From Calditrichia bacterium (GTDB lineage: Bacteria > Calditrichota > Calditrichia > Calditrichales > Calditrichaceae), in assembly GCA_026983775.1 (NCBI GenBank), contig JALSTK010000148.1, forward strand, positions 1-37,449: DNA of 37,449 nt, in the 5' to 3' direction. How positions within the stretch are numbered: the first letter of the stretch is position 1; each line of letters starts with the position of its first letter. The notes under the pieces are model-generated. The model did no database searches and was not told the DNA's origin. It worked only from the letters and a program-made list of their open reading frames with translations. Position numbers and translations under genes: made by a program. Shown here piece after piece: positions 16,201 to 27,354 of the stretch.

Positions 16201-17010
16201 ATGGCTCATAAAAATTTAAAAGCAAAATATATATCTTTCATCATTGTTCCGGAAAAGGGGGGGGAACCCAGGAATTACCATATCCGGAAAAATTTGTTAC
16301 GTCTGGCTCTGGTCGGTGGGATTGTCTTGCTGGTGCTGATCATCATCGGAGCCTCTACCTACTGGAAAGTAGCCAGTCTGGCCCTTGAAAACAACAGCCT
16401 GCGCGAAGAGAATTTCAAGCTGAGCAAAAGTTTAGGACAGATGGAAAGTATCAAAGAAGAATTACAGGCGGTTAAAAGTTATCAAAAGAAACTGCGATCC
16501 TCACTGGACGGATATATTACCATTGATAAGTTAAAAGATACGGATTCCATTATGGCCCAAAAGATAAATTTTGCGGGAATGCCTACCGAAAAACGGGAAA
16601 CGATCTTTCGTAATATCCCTTCTATGATGCCTTTACAGGGCTTTATTGCCCGTGGTTTTGATGCCAGTTCACTCATCAATGAGGCTCATCTCGGAGTGGA
16701 TGTGGCCGCTCCTTCAGGATCCGCCGTAAAAGCTCCTGCCGATGGGGTGGTTATGTTCTCGGGATGGACGGTAGATGGCGGGAATGTACTGATTATTTAT
16801 CATGGCTACGGTTTTATGACTCTGTATAAACATAACGAACGAAATCTGGTGAATCGTTTGGAACGAGTAAACAAAGGGCAAGTCATTGCTCTTTCCGGGA
16901 ATACCGGTAAAATTACCTCCGGCCCTCATTTGCATATTGAGGTTTGGAAGGATGGACTGCCGGTCGACCCCCTGACCTATATAATGGAAACCAATAAATT
17001 ACATAGCTGA
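16201..17010 (+). CDS. Membrane-anchored M23 metallopeptidase
   Basis: A 269-residue protein: a basic N-terminus, one membrane helix (about residues 34-56), a short coiled coil (about 60-105), then an M23/LytM domain. The zinc ligands are complete: H163-L-G-V-D167 and H243-L-H245. Such enzymes cut peptide crosslinks of peptidoglycan in the periplasm. A bactofilin gene starts nine bases after its stop. M23 peptidase-bactofilin pairs set local cell-wall shape in other bacteria (for example the CcmA/Csd1 and LmdC-type systems), so a cell-shape role is likely. Confidence 0.88.
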   Translation: MAHKNLKAKYISFIIVPEKGGEPRNYHIRKNLLRLALVGGIVLLVLIIIGASTYWKVASLALENNSLREENFKLSKSLGQMESIKEELQAVKSYQKKLRSSLDGYITIDKLKDTDSIMAQKINFAGMPTEKRETIFRNIPSMMPLQGFIARGFDASSLINEAHLGVDVAAPSGSAVKAPADGVVMFSGWTVDGGNVLIIYHGYGFMTLYKHNERNLVNRLERVNKGQVIALSGNTGKITSGPHLHIEVWKDGLPVDPLTYIMETNKLHS

Positions 17011-17019
17011 GAGGAAATT

Positions 17020-17412
17020 GTGGGCTCAAAAGGAAATATTCCGGAAGTCAAGGGTTCTGAACTGAATCTGATTGGCAAAGGTACGTCTATAGATGGTGAT
17101 TTAACGGCCGAAAGCAGTATTCGGATCGATGGCCGAATCAAAGGCAAGGTTATCTGTAAAGGGACGCTGACCATTGGGGAAGGTGGGGAAATTGAGGGCG
17201 AAGTTGAAGCGCAGAATGCCATAGTCAGTGGCCGGATCAAGGGGAAGCTCTTTGTGAAACAGAAATTGGTCCTTGAAGGTACGTCCAAACTCGAAGGCGA
17301 ATTGCGTGCCTCCAAACTGATCGTCGACGAAGGTGCTACCTTTGACGGGGTTTCCGATATGGGTGGTAATAAATCGGCCCCTGAGACTCATACGGTGGAG
17401 AACGTGAAATAG
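17020..17412 (+). CDS. Bactofilin (polymer-forming cytoskeletal protein)
   Basis: A 130-residue bactofilin. The right-handed beta-helix core shows regular Gly/Ile/Val rungs such as G-T-S-I-D-G-D-L, I-D-G-R-I-K-G-K-V and V-S-G-R-I-K-G-K-L, flanked by short polar tails. It starts with GTG after GAGGAAA. Bactofilins polymerise without nucleotide at the inner face of the membrane and recruit wall enzymes. The adjacent M23 peptidase is the likely partner. It ends only three bases before the first ATP synthase-associated gene, an unusually tight junction. Confidence 0.92.
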   Translation: MGSKGNIPEVKGSELNLIGKGTSIDGDLTAESSIRIDGRIKGKVICKGTLTIGEGGEIEGEVEAQNAIVSGRIKGKLFVKQKLVLEGTSKLEGELRASKLIVDEGATFDGVSDMGGNKSAPETHTVENVK

Positions 17413-17415
17413 CTT

Positions 17416-17658
17416 TTGAGAAAAGAAAAGACACAGCTCGAAATCGCTAAGGCTTTTCAGAAAGCAGCGCCTTATCTAAGTATTGTGTATACGTTTTTCG
17501 GCAGTATTATTATTTTCGGCTATCTGGGATACTGGCTGGATGGGAAATGGAATAAAAGTCCGCTCTTTCTGATTATCGGTGTCTTTTTGGGTTTTGCCCT
17601 GGGAATGTATAACATGATAAGAGTGATTACCGAACTGGAGCGTAAAGATAAGGAATGA
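17416..17658 (+). CDS. AtpZ/AtpI family protein
   Basis: An 80-residue protein with two membrane helices (about residues 20-40 and 46-66) and the family's G-Y-L-G-Y-W-L-D-G-K-W turn between them. These small proteins precede ATP synthase operons and are linked to c-ring assembly or cation supply. The start is TTG; no ATG is available before the second helix. The preceding GGAGAACG is a plausible but distant ribosome site. The gene end overlaps the next gene by four bases. Confidence 0.82.
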   Translation: MRKEKTQLEIAKAFQKAAPYLSIVYTFFGSIIIFGYLGYWLDGKWNKSPLFLIIGVFLGFALGMYNMIRVITELERKDKE

Positions 17659-18038
17659 GCAGAAAGTTTTTTAGCGGCGTTCTGGTTATTTTAATTATCT
17701 ATATTTTAGCGGCCTGGGGGATGATCCAAATTGCGGCTTTGAATTCGGATCAGATTCAGGGAATTATATATTCGGGAATAATCGGTACGGTTAATATCGT
17801 TTTGGCCTATTTGATTATCCGAATTGCGATTTATAAAGATCAAAAAACGTTTTCCAAAATTTTTTTAGGCGGATTGGTGGCTCGGTTGTTATTGCTTTTT
17901 GTTTTTATATATCTGATTTTGAATTTTAGTAGTACGGATCGCTTTGTTTTTATCGGTTCATTGTTTATATTATACTTTATTTATCAAATCTGGGAAGTAT
18001 TAATCCTAAACAACAACGTTAAACGAGGAAGTAACTGA
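17655..18038 (+). CDS. Small four-helix membrane protein, ATP synthase subunit I-like
   Basis: A 127-residue, very hydrophobic protein with about four membrane helices (residues 7-27, 34-57, 68-90, 97-116) and few charged residues. It has no sharp motif, but size, topology and position between the AtpZ-like gene and atpB match the poorly conserved subunit-I-like proteins of ATP synthase operons. Its start overlaps the previous stop (ATGA), and atpB begins two bases after its own stop. Confidence 0.6.
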   Translation: MSRKFFSGVLVILIIYILAAWGMIQIAALNSDQIQGIIYSGIIGTVNIVLAYLIIRIAIYKDQKTFSKIFLGGLVARLLLLFVFIYLILNFSSTDRFVFIGSLFILYFIYQIWEVLILNNNVKRGSN

Positions 18039-18040
18039 GT

Positions 18041-18892
18041 ATGGCCCTGATCGAACATACGGCAGCAGCGGTTGATAGTGTAGCCGATAAGGGTGAAACA
18101 ATCGGAGGATGGATACAGCATCATCTGATCAATGGACCGGAGTGGCATATCCTTCCGGGGGTAAATATTCATCTGCCCCATTTTCCTCCTCTGCATTTTT
18201 TGGGAATGCGTATCGATTTGTCCATTACCAATCATGTGGTAATGCTATGGATTGCCGGTTTATCGTTGATTCTACTTTTTAAACTTTCCTTTAAGAAGAA
18301 TCAAATGATTCCCCGCGGGATCGGCAGTCTGCTGGAAATGCTGGTTATTTTTATCCGGGATGAGATCGGAATTGTAAATATGGGTGAGAAGGAGGGACGT
18401 CGCTTCACGCCCCTTTTGGTAACTTTTTTCTTTTTTATCCTATTAAGTAATCTGATGGGCCTGATCCCGTTGTTTTCCACACCGACGAGTAATATAAATG
18501 TTACCGGCGCTTTAGCCTTGGTGACCCTCGCTTCCACTCAATATTTCGGTATCAGGGAACAGGGACTCATCGGATATTATAAAAACTTAGTTCCCCACGG
18601 AGTGCCGATCTTGTTATGGCCATTGATGTTTGTAATTGAAATAATGGGAATTCTTGCCAAGCATGTGGCTTTGACCATTCGTCTATTTGCCAATATGGTT
18701 GCCGGTCATATTGTTTTGTTCGCTTTTTTAGGCTTGATTATCATCTTCAAAAGTTACTATGTTTCTCCCGTTTCAGTGGGATTTGGTATTTTTGTTTATT
18801 TTCTGGAGCTTTTGGTAGCCTTTATTCAGGCATACATCTTTACGGTTTTGTCCGCCCTGTTTATAGGCATGAGCGTTAATCCGGAACATTAA
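18041..18892 (+). CDS. atpB: ATP synthase Fo subunit a
   Basis: A 283-residue subunit a. The essential Arg214 lies in the family motif L-T-I-R-L-F-A-N-M-V-A-G-H, and N-L-M-G-L-I-P and the C-terminal F-I-Q-A-Y-I-F-T-V-L are also present. The first 50 residues form an extended His-rich N-terminus before the first helix. It provides the proton half-channels beside the c-ring. Confidence 0.96.
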   Translation: MALIEHTAAAVDSVADKGETIGGWIQHHLINGPEWHILPGVNIHLPHFPPLHFLGMRIDLSITNHVVMLWIAGLSLILLFKLSFKKNQMIPRGIGSLLEMLVIFIRDEIGIVNMGEKEGRRFTPLLVTFFFFILLSNLMGLIPLFSTPTSNINVTGALALVTLASTQYFGIREQGLIGYYKNLVPHGVPILLWPLMFVIEIMGILAKHVALTIRLFANMVAGHIVLFAFLGLIIIFKSYYVSPVSVGFGIFVYFLELLVAFIQAYIFTVLSALFIGMSVNPEH

Positions 18893-18943
18893 ATTTAAGG
18901 TTTATTAATTGGAAATCATTAATTATTCGAGGAGGTTTTAAGA

Positions 18944-19171
18944 ATGTGGTCATCAGCTTTAGCTTTTCTGGCAGCTGGAATAGGAGCGGGTTTGGTTTCA
19001 ATTGGCGCCGGTATCGGTATCGGCAGAATTGCGGCCTCGGCCATGGATGGAACAGCACGGCAGCCTGAGGCTACCGGTGCGATTCGTACTACCATGATTA
19101 TTGCCGCGGCCATGATTGAAGGTGTGGCCCTGTTTGGTGCGGTAATTTGTTTTATTTTAGCCAGTAAATAA
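18944..19171 (+). CDS. atpE: ATP synthase Fo subunit c
   Basis: A 75-residue hairpin of two membrane helices joined by the R-Q-P-E loop (residues 39-42). The ion-carrying carboxylate is Glu59 in A-M-I-E-G-V-A-L-F. The residue after it is Gly rather than the Ser/Thr of sodium-binding c-rings, and helix 1 lacks the matching Gln-rich pattern, so proton coupling is inferred. It has a strong GAGGAGG ribosome site, suiting the high copy number of this subunit. Confidence 0.95.
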   Translation: MWSSALAFLAAGIGAGLVSIGAGIGIGRIAASAMDGTARQPEATGAIRTTMIIAAAMIEGVALFGAVICFILASK

Positions 19172-19188
19172 TTAGTTAGGATAGCGAT

Positions 19189-19683
19189 ATGCTTCAATTA
19201 GAACCCGGAATGTTAGTCTGGGCATGGATAACATTTTTCTTCGTCCTGATTGTTCTGTCTAAGGTGGCTTTAAAACCTATTCTAAGCGCTATCGAGAATC
19301 GTGAGCAATCGATTCGCAATGATCTGGAACAGGCTCGGAAGCAGCACGATGAGGCGGAAGCTCTGCTTGAAAAACATCGTCAGATGATTGCCGGTGCAGA
19401 AGCAGAGGCCAGGAAGCTGATCAAGGAGAGCCAGACCATTGCCGAAAAAGCGCGTCAGGATATTATTGAGAAAGCCAGACAGGAATCGGGAAAGCTCTTG
19501 GATAGGGCCAGAGATGAGATTGAGCAGCAGAAGGAAAGCGCCCTGGCGTCTTTGCGTTCTGAAGTAGCCGATCTGGCTGTAGGAGCTGCCGAAAAGATCA
19601 TTTTGCATAACCTTGACAAGGAGAAGCAAAAGGTCGTGGTCGATGAATATTTAAAAACGATGCCCGGGACGTTAAAAAATTAA
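19189..19683 (+). CDS. atpF: ATP synthase Fo subunit b
   Basis: A 164-residue protein with one N-terminal membrane helix (residues 8-26), the usual K-P-I-L-S-A-I-E-N-R-E turn, then a long charged Ala/Glu/Arg-rich coiled coil to the end. It is the peripheral stalk linking subunit a to F1. Only one b gene is present, so a homodimer is expected. It starts 17 bases after atpE. Confidence 0.94.
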   Translation: MLQLEPGMLVWAWITFFFVLIVLSKVALKPILSAIENREQSIRNDLEQARKQHDEAEALLEKHRQMIAGAEAEARKLIKESQTIAEKARQDIIEKARQESGKLLDRARDEIEQQKESALASLRSEVADLAVGAAEKIILHNLDKEKQKVVVDEYLKTMPGTLKN

Positions 19684-19698
19684 CAAAGGATCAATCAT

Positions 19699-20232
19699 TT
19701 GAACCGAGTTGCAAAACGTTATGCCAAAGCGCTTTTCGAGCTGGCCATCGAGCAGAAAAAGCTTGATCGGATTTCAGAAGATATGGAACTGCTGCGCAGT
19801 GTATTGGCAAAAAGTGAAGATTTTGCAGTTATTCTAAGCAATCCACTGATTTCTGAGCAACAAAAATTGCAGGCTCTTTCCGGTGCTTTTGGTAAAGAGC
19901 TTCAGACTCTGTCGTTGAATTTTCTGGATTTGCTCACAGAAAAACGCCGCCTGAACCTGCTACCCGAAGTATTGGAAGCCTTCAAATTTTTTCTGCTTGA
20001 TCACGAAAATAAACTGGAGGGCGAAGTGGTTAGTGCCATTAAGCTTTCTTCGGATCAAATCGGTAAAATCCGCAGCCATGTGGAAGAATTGACCGGGAAA
20101 AAATTGGTTTTGGAAGAGCGGATCGATACACAGTTGATAGGTGGGTTTGTGGTAAAAGTTCAGGATATAGTGATCGATAATAGTATACGTTCCCATCTGG
20201 AGCGGCTTCGTGAACGATTAAGCGCTCGGTAA
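19699..20232 (+). CDS. atpH: ATP synthase F1 subunit delta
   Basis: A 177-residue OSCP/delta subunit with the N-terminal R-Y-A-K-A-L-F-E-L motif, F-L-D-L-L-T-E-K-R-R in the middle and I-D-T-Q-L-I-G-G-F-V-V-K in the C-terminal domain. It caps the alpha3-beta3 head and binds the b stalk. The start is TTG at 19699, eight bases after AAAGGA; the family motif begins right after it, so the start is secure. Confidence 0.94.
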   Translation: MNRVAKRYAKALFELAIEQKKLDRISEDMELLRSVLAKSEDFAVILSNPLISEQQKLQALSGAFGKELQTLSLNFLDLLTEKRRLNLLPEVLEAFKFFLLDHENKLEGEVVSAIKLSSDQIGKIRSHVEELTGKKLVLEERIDTQLIGGFVVKVQDIVIDNSIRSHLERLRERLSAR

Positions 20233-20254
20233 TTTTAAAAATGAGGTAAGGTAA

Positions 20255-21775
20255 ATGAGTACTGCAGTCAGGCCGGATGAAGTCTCTGCAATTCTGAAAA
20301 AACAGCTACAGGATTTTCATAAAGAAACCGATGTCTATGAGGTGGGTACTGTTTTGCAGGTGGGGGACGGTATTGCCCGCATCTATGGTTTGGAAAATGT
20401 GATGGCCGGAGAGCTGGTTGCTTTTCCCAATGATGTGATGGGCATGGTTCTCAATCTCGAAGAAGACAATGTCGGTGTTATCCTGTTTGGCGAAGATACA
20501 TTAATCAAAGAAGGTGACACTGTAAAACGGACCCAGAAGGTAGTGCAAATTCCCACCGGAGATGCTCTGATCGGCCGGGTCGTGAATCCCCTGGGGGTGC
20601 CTCTGGACGGCAAAGGAAAGGTGGAAACAAAAGAGTTTGCCCTGATGGAGCGTAAGGCCACCGGGGTAGTTACCCGCCAGCCGGTAAAAGAGCCGCTGGC
20701 TACCGGATTGAAAGCTATTGACTCCATGATTCCCATCGGGCGTGGTCAACGCGAATTGATTATCGGTGACCGGCAAACCGGAAAGACGGCCGTGGCGATC
20801 GATACGATTATTAACCAGAAGGGGCAGGACGTTATCTGTATTTATGTCGCTATCGGACAGAAAGCTTCCACCGTAGCAAAAGTTGTAAAAATTTTGGAAG
20901 AACACGGGGCTATGGAACATACTATCGTGGTGGCTGCCAGTGCCAGTGAACCGGCACCTCTGCAGTACATTGCTCCGTATGCCGGTGCTGCTATGGGGGA
21001 ATTCTTTCGTGACAGCGGGCGGCATGCCCTGGTTGTATACGATGATTTAACCAAACATGCCTGGGCCTACCGCGAGGTTTCGCTGCTATTGCGCAGACCG
21101 CCGGGTCGGGAGGCTTATCCCGGCGATGTATTCTATTTGCATTCCCGCTTACTGGAACGTGCCGCGAAACTCAATGATGAATTAGGCGGCGGATCTTTAA
21201 CAGCCTTGCCTATTATTGAAACCCAGGCCGGAGACGTTTCTGCTTATATTCCTACCAATGTAATATCTATTACGGACGGGCAAATATTTCTTGAATCGAA
21301 ATTGTTTTATTCCGGTGTACGTCCTGCCATTAATGTCGGTATTTCCGTCTCGCGTGTCGGTGGTAATGCCCAAATCAAAGCCATGAAGCAGGTGGCCGGA
21401 CGTTTGCGCCTGGATTTGGCTCAATACCGCGAAATGGAAGCCTTTGCCAAGTTCGGTTCGGACCTGGATGAAACGACGCAGCAGCAATTACGCCGCGGGG
21501 AACGTCTGGTAGAAATTCTGAAACAAGGGCAGTATGTTCCCATGTCTTTTGAAAAACAGATCGTAATTATCTACGCCGGAACCAACGGATTTCTGGATCA
21601 ACTACCTGTGGGTGTTTTGGGCCGTTTCGAAAAGGAATTACTGGAATATATGGAATTATCACACAGCGATATTTTAAATGAGATTGCCGAGAAAAAAATA
21701 ATCTCTGATGAATTGAAGGAAAAGCTCAATAAGGCTATGGAAAGTTTCGTTCAGAGTTTTAAGGTTGAGGAATAG
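20255..21775 (+). CDS. atpA: ATP synthase F1 subunit alpha
   Basis: A 506-residue alpha subunit. The Walker A motif G-D-R-Q-T-G-K-T is at about residues 171-178, followed by the conserved Y-D-D-L-T-K-H-A and the [11 protein letters not shown] stretch. It carries the noncatalytic nucleotide sites of F1. A GAGGTAAGG ribosome site supports the start. Length is normal and there are no insertions. Confidence 0.98.
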   Translation: MSTAVRPDEVSAILKKQLQDFHKETDVYEVGTVLQVGDGIARIYGLENVMAGELVAFPNDVMGMVLNLEEDNVGVILFGEDTLIKEGDTVKRTQKVVQIPTGDALIGRVVNPLGVPLDGKGKVETKEFALMERKATGVVTRQPVKEPLATGLKAIDSMIPIGRGQRELIIGDRQTGKTAVAIDTIINQKGQDVICIYVAIGQKASTVAKVVKILEEHGAMEHTIVVAASASEPAPLQYIAPYAGAAMGEFFRDSGRHALVVYDDLTKHAWAYREVSLLLRRPPGREAYPGDVFYLHSRLLERAAKLNDELGGGSLTALPIIETQAGDVSAYIPTNVISITDGQIFLESKLFYSGVRPAINVGISVSRVGGNAQIKAMKQVAGRLRLDLAQYREMEAFAKFGSDLDETTQQQLRRGERLVEILKQGQYVPMSFEKQIVIIYAGTNGFLDQLPVGVLGRFEKELLEYMELSHSDILNEIAEKKIISDELKEKLNKAMESFVQSFKVEE

Positions 21776-21777
21776 GA

Positions 21778-22647
21778 ATGGCAACTCTTCGTGAAATTCG
21801 GGATCGGATTTCCAGTGTAAAGAGCACGCAACAAATTACAAAAGCCATGAAAATGGTGGCTGCTGCCAAGTTGCGTAAAGCCCAGGAACATATTCTGGCC
21901 TTTCGTCCTTATTCGTTCGAAATGAGAAATCTGATCGCTCATCTTTCGGCCCGCTCTCCGGATGTGTCGGGCATTCCTCTTTTAGAACGCCGCCCGATGC
22001 AAAAAGTATTGACTGTGGTGGTAACGGCCGATCGGGGATTGTGCGGTGCATTCAATCATAATATTATTCGCCAGGCCGCCCAACGTGTAACCGAACTTTC
22101 TACTTCCGAAGTCTCTCTATATTTTGCAGGGAGAAAGGGTCTGGAATATTTCCAACACAGAGATTACACCATTCAGGGTCGGCAGATAAATTTCTTCAAT
22201 CATTTAAAGTTTGCGGATGCGGTACAATTATCCGATGAACTGGCTACTCTCTATATTAACAAAGAATTTGATCGGATTGAAATCATCTATAATGAATTCA
22301 AATCGGCTATCCGGCAAAATGTGGTCGTGGAACAATTTCTACCCTTTGTTCCCGACGAAGAATTGCTCGAGACTAAAAATCGGGTAGACTTTATTTATGA
22401 GCCGGATAAGGAAACGATTCTAAATTCCCTGATTCCAAAACATCTGCATGTTCAGATATGGCGAATATTATTGGAGAGCAATGCGGCCGAGCAGGGCGCG
22501 CGTATGACGGCCATGGAGAGCGCTACAGATAATGCCGATGAATTGATCGGCCATTTGACTCTTTATTATAACCGTTCCCGGCAAGCTGCGATTACCAAGG
22601 AGATATCGGAAATTGTCGGTGGTGCAGAGGCTTTAAAAGAAGATTAA
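21778..22647 (+). CDS. atpG: ATP synthase F1 subunit gamma
   Basis: A 289-residue gamma subunit with the N-terminal R-E-I-R-D-R-I-S-S-V-K-S-T-Q-Q-I-T-K-A-M-K-M-type helix, D-R-G-L-C-G-A-F-N in the globular part and the C-terminal helix (N-R-S-R-Q-A-A-I-T-K-E-I-S-E-I-V-G-G-A). It is the rotating shaft inside alpha3-beta3. It starts two bases after the atpA stop. Confidence 0.97.
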   Translation: MATLREIRDRISSVKSTQQITKAMKMVAAAKLRKAQEHILAFRPYSFEMRNLIAHLSARSPDVSGIPLLERRPMQKVLTVVVTADRGLCGAFNHNIIRQAAQRVTELSTSEVSLYFAGRKGLEYFQHRDYTIQGRQINFFNHLKFADAVQLSDELATLYINKEFDRIEIIYNEFKSAIRQNVVVEQFLPFVPDEELLETKNRVDFIYEPDKETILNSLIPKHLHVQIWRILLESNAAEQGARMTAMESATDNADELIGHLTLYYNRSRQAAITKEISEIVGGAEALKED

Positions 22648-22673
22648 CCAATTGTGATAAATAATAGGAATGA

Positions 22674-24074
<1,401 letters not shown>

Positions 24075-24143
24075 TCTGACGTTATTATTCATTTTTTATT
24101 CAAGTTTAGCTAAGGAAAGTCGAGCATATTTAAGGAATTAGAA

Positions 24144-24551
24144 ATGGTTTCTGATTTAACACTGGAAGTAGTTACACCTTTTGGTAAAGCCTATTCTAAT
24201 GAAATCATAAGCTGCACCATTCCCGGGGAAGAAGGCGAATTTCAGATATTAAAGGGTCATGCAGCTTTAATTTCGTTAGTGAGTATTGGGCCTGTTAAGG
24301 TTCAGGAATCAGATGGTAAAACAGTTTATATGGCTGTGGGTAGCGGTTATTGTGAAGTGAAGGATAATCGTGTCAGGGTAATGGTTGAATCGGCTGAGCT
24401 TGCTGAACAGATTGATACGGAGCGTGCCCGTAAAGCAAAGGAACGGGCGGAAAAGCGTTTGCAGGAACACAAACCTGATGTAGATATGGATCGAGCGAGA
24501 ATGGCTTTAGCCCGCGCTTTAAACCGGATGAAATTGACACAGCTTCGTTAA
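24144..24551 (+). CDS. atpC: ATP synthase F1 subunit epsilon
   Basis: A 135-residue epsilon subunit with the N-terminal beta-sandwich (E-V-V-T-P-F-G-K, G-E-E-G-E-F-Q-I-L-K-G-H-A) and a complete C-terminal two-helix domain rich in Arg/Ala/Glu. A full C-terminal domain usually allows inhibition of ATP hydrolysis. It is separated from atpD by 69 bases, the longest gap in the cluster, and closes it. No clear intrinsic terminator follows. Confidence 0.94.
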   Translation: MVSDLTLEVVTPFGKAYSNEIISCTIPGEEGEFQILKGHAALISLVSIGPVKVQESDGKTVYMAVGSGYCEVKDNRVRVMVESAELAEQIDTERARKAKERAEKRLQEHKPDVDMDRARMALARALNRMKLTQLR

Positions 24552-24622
24552 TTTTGTCCTATTTTAAAGCTTATTATCCGAAAAATTCCAACCGTTTGCC
24601 CAGTCTGATTTTACAAATAACC

Positions 24623-24650
24623 TTGACTAAGCCCAAAATAATGTTAAATT
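24623..24650 (+). promoter_or_regulatory. Candidate promoter of the TPR/TolQ-TolR operon
   Basis: TTGACT (24623-24628) and TAAATT (24645-24650) are separated by 16 bases. The -10 is preceded by TG one base upstream (TGTTAAATT), an extended -10 arrangement. A transcript from about 24657 has a leader of about 37 bases. Together with the terminator at 35425 this delimits a unit of about 10.8 kb. Confidence 0.5.
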
Positions 24651-24693
24651 TAGGAAAACAATAATTTAGGGTTAATAAAATTAGGTCATCGCT

Positions 24694-27309
24694 ATGAAAA
24701 CAAGAACCCGGTTCTTTCTTTTCTCCCTGATTTTTATCATTCTTTCCATTTCGGTGCATGCCAATCCGCAGAATGATGCGTATTACAATTCCGCTCTCAG
24801 AAGTTACGTCCAAAAGCTGGTTACCCAGTTTAATTTTAATTCGATTGACCGGGAGCGTTTTTTGGTGCAGCAGATCCGGATGATTAACGAGGAAATTAAA
24901 TCCAGAATAACGGGAATTAATAAAATTCGTGAGAATTATTTTGAACGTTTACAAACCCGGTTAAATGAAATCCGGGCCTTAAAGAAACGCTTACCTCCCG
25001 GCGGTTCCAGTTCGCTTCATGTTTTTATCAATGAATTGGAGAAAAAAATTCAGGATACAATCGATGGCGGTATCATTGATTTTAAACGGCAACGGGTCAT
25101 AGAAGATGCCGTTCAACTTCTACATATTGCCGAAGAAATGGTGCAAATGGATCCCAATGCCCGATTTGAACAGAACCCGCGTTTCGCAAGCCATTTCCAG
25201 AAGACAAAAGCGGAATTCATTCAATCTTTTGGCCAGAGCAAAGCATTCCGCCCCTCTTCTTCTTCATCTACCAGGGCACATCCTACTATTTTTGATGTTT
25301 ACAAGGAATGGAAACAGACCGAATTAGTGAAATATGAAGTTCGTCTGACCGATATTCAAATCATTAAAAGAAAACTTTTACGAAACGCTACCATGGCCGA
25401 AAAAGAACGTATGTTCAGGCGTGAACTGCGTCAGGCCGGAGAGGCTTTTAACTTTGGATTTTATGATCTTGCAGAACGGTCTTTCGCTGAAATAATGCAT
25501 GCTTATAAAAACTTCGGTAATTTGGATGATTGCTTGTTTTATGAAGGTGAATCCGATTTTCTGCTTGGCCGTTATCATGCCGCGCAGAAGGCATTTGAAC
25601 AATTTGTAGTGGAATATCCCAACTCTCCCTATGTTGCCCGGGTATATGCAAGATTGGTTGAAATGGCCTATCATTTTGATGACTTCAATCGTGTCCTGGT
25701 TACCTATAAACAGATGCAGACCGTCGTTCCTTCCAGTGATGAAAATCAGGATAAGGCGGCCCTGATGGCTGAAATAGCCGCCTTGCGCCTCGGAGATTTC
25801 GGCCGGGTAGCCGAATTGGCCTTTAAAATTCATAAGGACTCTCCATTTTACCGGGAATCCCGTTTTCTCATGGCCGAGGCCTATGCCGGTTCTAATCAAT
25901 TCGATGAATCGGAAAAAGTCTTTAAATCTCTGATCAAGGAAAAAGGCGTAGACCCCCAGTTCCGCTTTACCGTACTTTTAAAATTGGGCTACCTCAATTA
26001 TGATCAGGGCAAATATTATGATGCTCTTACATATTTTGATCAGATTGGTGGCTATTACGGCAATTATGACCGGGTACTGATCGGTTATGCTTGGACCTAT
26101 TATAAAATGGAATTGGCAAAAGATAAGTCCGAAAAAAGAGACTTTTCAACGGCGAAAAAGTATCTGGAAATTTTACTGGATAATTTTTACGGCTCCGATT
26201 ATTTATTGGAAGCAAGGGCCTTATTGGGATACATTAATCAGCTTGAAGAGAATCCCGAAGCTGCCATTAGCAATTATCAGTATGCTTTCAATGCCAAGGA
26301 AGTTAAGGACTTATCCGATAATTTTAATCGGGAACGGGATAAACTGCGGGAAATGATGTCTACCGCAGAACAACTAAAGGCCAAAGCTCTGGAAAAAAAT
26401 AACAAATCCGCTTTTTATAAAGCCGATGAGACCGGTAATAAAATACGTCATCCTTTGATTAAACTAAGTTATATGGATCTCAGTTCTACCGGCGCCGCTA
26501 CCGGCAGAGAGGTGACTAAATTAAAAAACCAATTGCAAGAACTGGATCGTCTAAAGTCCATTGCTCAAAAGCGGGGTAACAAGAGTGCTGTTAAACGCAT
26601 CGAGCGCTTGCAACTTAAAATCTATCGGGCCGTTAATTCGATCAAGCCTGAAAAAGAATCTCTCCTGGGATATAATTATTTTAACGATCAACCTTTGGCT
26701 CGTAAAGTAAGTGTTTTGGATAACAAAAACACCAAGGTCAGGGCTATACGGCAGGAAGCGGAAAAGCAACGCCAGGGAATTGCCGCCCAGCTGGTCGAGC
26801 TCGATTTCAAAATAAAAGATGCCAAAGCCCGCAAGAATTATCGGGAACTGGTTCAACTTGAACTTACGAAAGAACACTTGCAGGATTTGGCTAAAAAGGT
26901 TGATTTTTTAAGTACACAGGCTTATTCCGTCCGTACGGAAAAAACCAATATCAGGCTGGATCACTGGGCGGATTACGGAGCCTTCGGAATGACGGATGTT
27001 CGCTTTGCCTTAAAAAACAAAAAAGCGCAGCAGATTGCCGATTTTCAGAATCAGATTCAGGCCATAAACGATTTTCTCGAGCTGCGTAAAAAAAATATCG
27101 AGCATCAAATCGCCCAGATCAACGATGCCATCACTCTCATGACGCGCCGCGTCAGGGAGCAAGAGCGCATTCGTAAACGGGAAGAGCTGAAACGCCAGTT
27201 TGAGGAAACCTATTTTGATACACACGACACAGAACTGAACTATAACCAGAATCAAAACACTACGGAACCTCCGAAGATTAATGAGGAATCGAATCAACCG
27301 AAAAAATAG
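24694..27309 (+). CDS. Large exported TPR and coiled-coil protein
   Basis: An 871-residue protein with a signal peptide cut after S-V-H-A (about residue 23). Three parts are visible. Residues about 45-200 are charged helices, likely coiled coil. Residues about 245-520 are a TPR/YbgF-like array, with units containing A-E-R-S-F-A-E-I, Y-H-A-A-Q-K-A-F-E-Q-F-V-V-E-Y-P-N-S-P-Y and F-D-E-S-E-K-V-F-K-S-L. Residues about 590-850 are a second long coiled coil. The tail is Asn/Glu/Gln-rich. The Y-P-N-S-P-Y type of TPR is the one seen in CpoB/BamD-like periplasmic proteins. As first gene of an operon with TolQ/TolR and a TonB-like protein it is probably a periplasmic scaffold. No enzyme motif is seen. 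Confidence 0.7.
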   Translation: MKTRTRFFLFSLIFIILSISVHANPQNDAYYNSALRSYVQKLVTQFNFNSIDRERFLVQQIRMINEEIKSRITGINKIRENYFERLQTRLNEIRALKKRLPPGGSSSLHVFINELEKKIQDTIDGGIIDFKRQRVIEDAVQLLHIAEEMVQMDPNARFEQNPRFASHFQKTKAEFIQSFGQSKAFRPSSSSSTRAHPTIFDVYKEWKQTELVKYEVRLTDIQIIKRKLLRNATMAEKERMFRRELRQAGEAFNFGFYDLAERSFAEIMHAYKNFGNLDDCLFYEGESDFLLGRYHAAQKAFEQFVVEYPNSPYVARVYARLVEMAYHFDDFNRVLVTYKQMQTVVPSSDENQDKAALMAEIAALRLGDFGRVAELAFKIHKDSPFYRESRFLMAEAYAGSNQFDESEKVFKSLIKEKGVDPQFRFTVLLKLGYLNYDQGKYYDALTYFDQIGGYYGNYDRVLIGYAWTYYKMELAKDKSEKRDFSTAKKYLEILLDNFYGSDYLLEARALLGYINQLEENPEAAISNYQYAFNAKEVKDLSDNFNRERDKLREMMSTAEQLKAKALEKNNKSAFYKADETGNKIRHPLIKLSYMDLSSTGAATGREVTKLKNQLQELDRLKSIAQKRGNKSAVKRIERLQLKIYRAVNSIKPEKESLLGYNYFNDQPLARKVSVLDNKNTKVRAIRQEAEKQRQGIAAQLVELDFKIKDAKARKNYRELVQLELTKEHLQDLAKKVDFLSTQAYSVRTEKTNIRLDHWADYGAFGMTDVRFALKNKKAQQIADFQNQIQAINDFLELRKKNIEHQIAQINDAITLMTRRVREQERIRKREELKRQFEETYFDTHDTELNYNQNQNTTEPPKINEESNQPKK

Positions 27310-27354
27310 TATCGTAATTTAGTGGTCATCTAAGTAAAACTTGGAACTATTACC

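Noticed and set aside
18944-19171. Sodium-type ATP synthase c subunit
   Set aside because: The residue after Glu59 is Gly, not Ser/Thr, and the helix-1 Gln pattern is missing.
20501-21025. 174-codon minus-strand frame inside atpA
   Set aside because: Fully antisense to the conserved nucleotide-binding core of AtpA, whose reading is certain.
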